Of a DNA stretch of 6,302 nucleotides, positions 4,411-6,302 are shown one piece after another. Source of the DNA: Chloroflexota bacterium (GTDB taxonomy: Bacteria > Chloroflexota > Anaerolineae > VGOG01); NCBI GenBank assembly GCA_030615705.1, contig JAUWYT010000100.1:1-6302 (forward strand), given 5' to 3'. Under the pieces are notes generated by a model, which made no database searches, was not told where the DNA came from, and worked only from the letters and a program-made list of their open reading frames with translations. Both the position numbers and the translations under genes were made by a program. Numbering within the stretch: position 1 is the first letter of the stretch; the number at the start of each line of letters is the position of its first letter.

Positions 4411-6302
4411 CTAGAGGTAGCCCACCGCTATATCGCTCTCCTCTAGCCGCCGACCCGCCTCGTTCCAGACCTCTATGAGCCGCTCCTGGCCGGGAAAGAG
4501 GTCGAAGTAATTGTCACTGAACTTAGTGCCCTCTATGGGCACAACCAGCTTAACGAAATAAGCGTAGACATCGGTGGTCACTCCGACCTCGTACTTCCCG
4601 TCGCTCCCCTCGGCGATCTCCACTTTCAGATCAGGCTTCGGCCTGACCAGGTCCTTGACCTCCACGAAGAAGTGACGGTTGTCGTAAAACCTGCCGCTTT
4701 GGGAACACACGGCCAAATACTCCCGTCGCGGGTCTTCGATACGTAGCTCGACGAAAGAGAGGTGCTTGACTTTGAGAGAGGCATTGGCCGGCACCCGAAC
4801 CTCCAGGATCTCCTCGTACAGCTTGCGGCCGGAGAAGTCGCCCTGGAAGACGGTCACCGTGTCGCTGAAGTCCTCCAGGGTGTCGTTGGTGATCCATAGC
4901 GAGACCCCATCCACTTCTTCTTTGAAGGAGGCCAAAATGGGCGCGTAGGCCCTCTTAGCGTAGAAGTAGCCAGCCTTGGGGAAGAGGTAGTAGTCCAGCA
5001 CACTCCAACTGAGGCCCGGCCAGCAGTCGTTGAGCTGCCAGAAGAGGGTCCCGCTGCAGTGGAACTTCCGCCGCCGGTAGTGCTCGATGCCGAACTTGAG
5101 CCCCTCCGCCTGGGCGATCATGGAGAAGTCAATGTATTGCTCCAGGGTCGTCGGCAGGCCGGTGCAGGAGGCCATCAGGTGGTTGCCCTTGTCTCTGGGG
5201 TCGTCCTTGTTGCGATAGAGCAGCTCCGGGCTGCCCAGACGCAGACCCGGGGCAGGGATGTTGCGCCGTAACGTCTCCAGGACCGGCGCGGCGTGCATGC
5301 CGAACTCGCTCACGAAGCGCGCCATGTCCTTGGCATAGTGCCGGAAGGAGACTCCCTCCGGGGTGAAGCGGCGCTCGGGGCGCTGGCCAAAGCGCCGGGG
5401 AAACACCAGGCCATGCCACACCTGCCAGTTGTGTCGGTTCCCCTCCCGCTCGTCGTTGTGATCGTTCCCGCCGTAGGGGCTAGAGGGCCAGTAGAGGCGG
5501 GTGCCGTCCATGCGCTCGACGATGGGTGGCAGCAATTCGTGATTGATCCGCCAGCCTGGAAACCGGTAGCCGGGCTGTTGCCAGTGGTACTGGTCGGCGA
5601 TCCAGTCGTTCTCGTTATTGCCGCACCAGAGGGCGATGCAGGGGTGGTTGCGCAGTCGCTGCAGGACGGCCACCGCCTCTCGCTCCACCTCGGCCATGAA
5701 TTCGGGGTCGTGATCCGGATAGGGAGCACAGGCGAACATGAAATCCTGCCAGACGAGAACGCCCAGCTCGTCGCAGAGACGATAAAAGGCGTCCTTTTCA
5801 TAGATGCCGCCGCCCCACACCCGCAGCATGTTCATGTTGGCCGCCACAGCCAACTCCACGAGCTCCCGATATCGGCTCTCGTCCACCTGACTGATGAAGG
5901 AATCGGCCGGGATCCAGTTGGCGCCTTTGGCGAAGAGTTTGACCCCGTTCAGTACAAAGGTGAAAAACCTGGTGCCGGGCTCGTCGGAGTCGGGCGATTG
6001 GTCCACCTCAATGGTACGCACGCCGACCCGCTCGTGGTAGGTGTCCAGGATTTGGTCCCCGACGCGGAGTTCGACGGTCAGATCGTACAGCGCCGGTTGC
6101 CCCAGGTCGTGGGTCCACCACAGGGCCGGATCGGGCAGCTCAAGTTCGATCTTACCCCGCTCCGTCGCCAGCGGCACTATGCCGGCGATGGACTGTCCCT
6201 CCCGCTCCAGCTGGACGTGGGCGGTCAGCACCGGCAGGTCAGCCGCCCATTGTTCACTGGCGGTAGAGTCCTCAACTTGTTGAGGATAGCCCGAACCCGA
6301 AC
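4411..6302 (-). CDS. Beta-mannosidase, GH2 family (N-terminus beyond right edge)
   Basis: The frame is open from the right edge to the TAG at 4411-4413, about 630 residues. GH2 beta-mannosidases (EC 3.2.1.25) have 800 or more, so roughly the first 200 residues, the sugar-binding jelly roll and true start, are missing. Numbering from GTG 6231, the order is an Ig-like domain (1-90), then the TIM barrel with KGANWIPADSF (102-112) and MLRVWGGGIYE (135-145). Next come the acid/base E207 in CGNNENDW, the nucleophile E309 in FVSEFGMHA, and WQLNDCWPGLSW (398-409), then C-terminal beta-sandwich domains. Both catalytic glutamates are present, so it should be active and remove terminal beta-mannose from mannan or N-glycan oligosaccharides. 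No signal peptide can be judged. The C-terminus faces the convergent radical SAM gene, with the shared inverted repeat between them. Confidence 0.94.
   Translation of the reverse strand, partial: SGSGYPQQVEDSTASEQWAADLPVLTAHVQLEREGQSIAGIVPLATERGKIELELPDPALWWTHDLGQPALYDLTVELRVGDQILDTYHERVGVRTIEVDQSPDSDEPGTRFFTFVLNGVKLFAKGANWIPADSFISQVDESRYRELVELAVAANMNMLRVWGGGIYEKDAFYRLCDELGVLVWQDFMFACAPYPDHDPEFMAEVEREAVAVLQRLRNHPCIALWCGNNENDWIADQYHWQQPGYRFPGWRINHELLPPIVERMDGTRLYWPSSPYGGNDHNDEREGNRHNWQVWHGLVFPRRFGQRPERRFTPEGVSFRHYAKDMARFVSEFGMHAAPVLETLRRNIPAPGLRLGSPELLYRNKDDPRDKGNHLMASCTGLPTTLEQYIDFSMIAQAEGLKFGIEHYRRRKFHCSGTLFWQLNDCWPGLSWSVLDYYLFPKAGYFYAKRAYAPILASFKEEVDGVSLWITNDTLEDFSDTVTVFQGDFSGRKLYEEILEVRVPANASLKVKHLSFVELRIEDPRREYLAVCSQSGRFYDNRHFFVEVKDLVRPKPDLKVEIAEGSDGKYEVGVTTDVYAYFVKLVVPIEGTKFSDNYFDLFPGQERLIEVWNEAGRRLEESDIAVGYL

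Noticed and set aside
5310..5801. Minus-strand 163-codon ORF overlapping the beta-mannosidase in another frame
   Set aside because: It is a Thr/Ala/Pro/Ser-rich out-of-frame reading of the same bases that encode the catalytic domain.

Overview
The window most resembles a bacterial chromosome fragment of moderately high GC, possibly from Chloroflexota (Anaerolineae-like) or another deep-branching, Gram-positive-type SOS lineage. This placement is inferred, not shown. It rests on a Bacillus-type LexA box (GAAC-N4-GTTC), a radical SAM/helix-hairpin-helix repair-type protein, a large GH2 beta-mannosidase, and a tRNA set that mixes genes with and without an encoded CCA.

Layout, left to right. (1) 1-713, plus strand: the C-terminal two thirds of a radical SAM/SPASM enzyme, cut by the window edge and split by an apparent single-base frameshift near 193. 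(2) 714-946: a short hairpin, a stretch with a coding-like look but no usable start, and a strong terminator serving the minus-strand gene. (3) 947-1821, minus strand: an uncharacterised helical lipoprotein whose last 71 codons are in another frame because of a second single-base indel near 1162. (4) 1822-2046: intergenic, with nothing convincing. (5) 2047-2542: a consensus promoter, four tRNA genes (Ser-UGA, Ser-GCU, Arg-GCG, Arg-ACG) and a closing hairpin. (6) 2583-2927: cutA. (7) 2939-4151: a consensus promoter whose spacer is filled by a LexA-type operator, followed by a radical SAM protein with a C-terminal helix-hairpin-helix domain, of the putative DNA modification/repair family. (8) 4152-4410: two inverted-repeat elements between convergent genes. 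(9) 4411-6302, minus strand: a GH2 beta-mannosidase whose N-terminus lies beyond the right edge.

The genes do not form one pathway. They are small independent units: a probable peptide-modifying or other SPASM enzyme, an envelope lipoprotein, translation RNAs, a metal-tolerance protein, a probable DNA-damage-inducible gene and a glycosidase. The most interesting element is unit 7. The operator-promoter architecture says directly that this poorly understood radical SAM/HhH protein is likely part of the SOS response. Its usual uracil-DNA-glycosylase-like partner is not next to it here.

Two separate genes each need one extra base to read through. This could mean uncorrected sequencing or assembly errors, or real gene decay, and it limits what can be said about either gene being functional.
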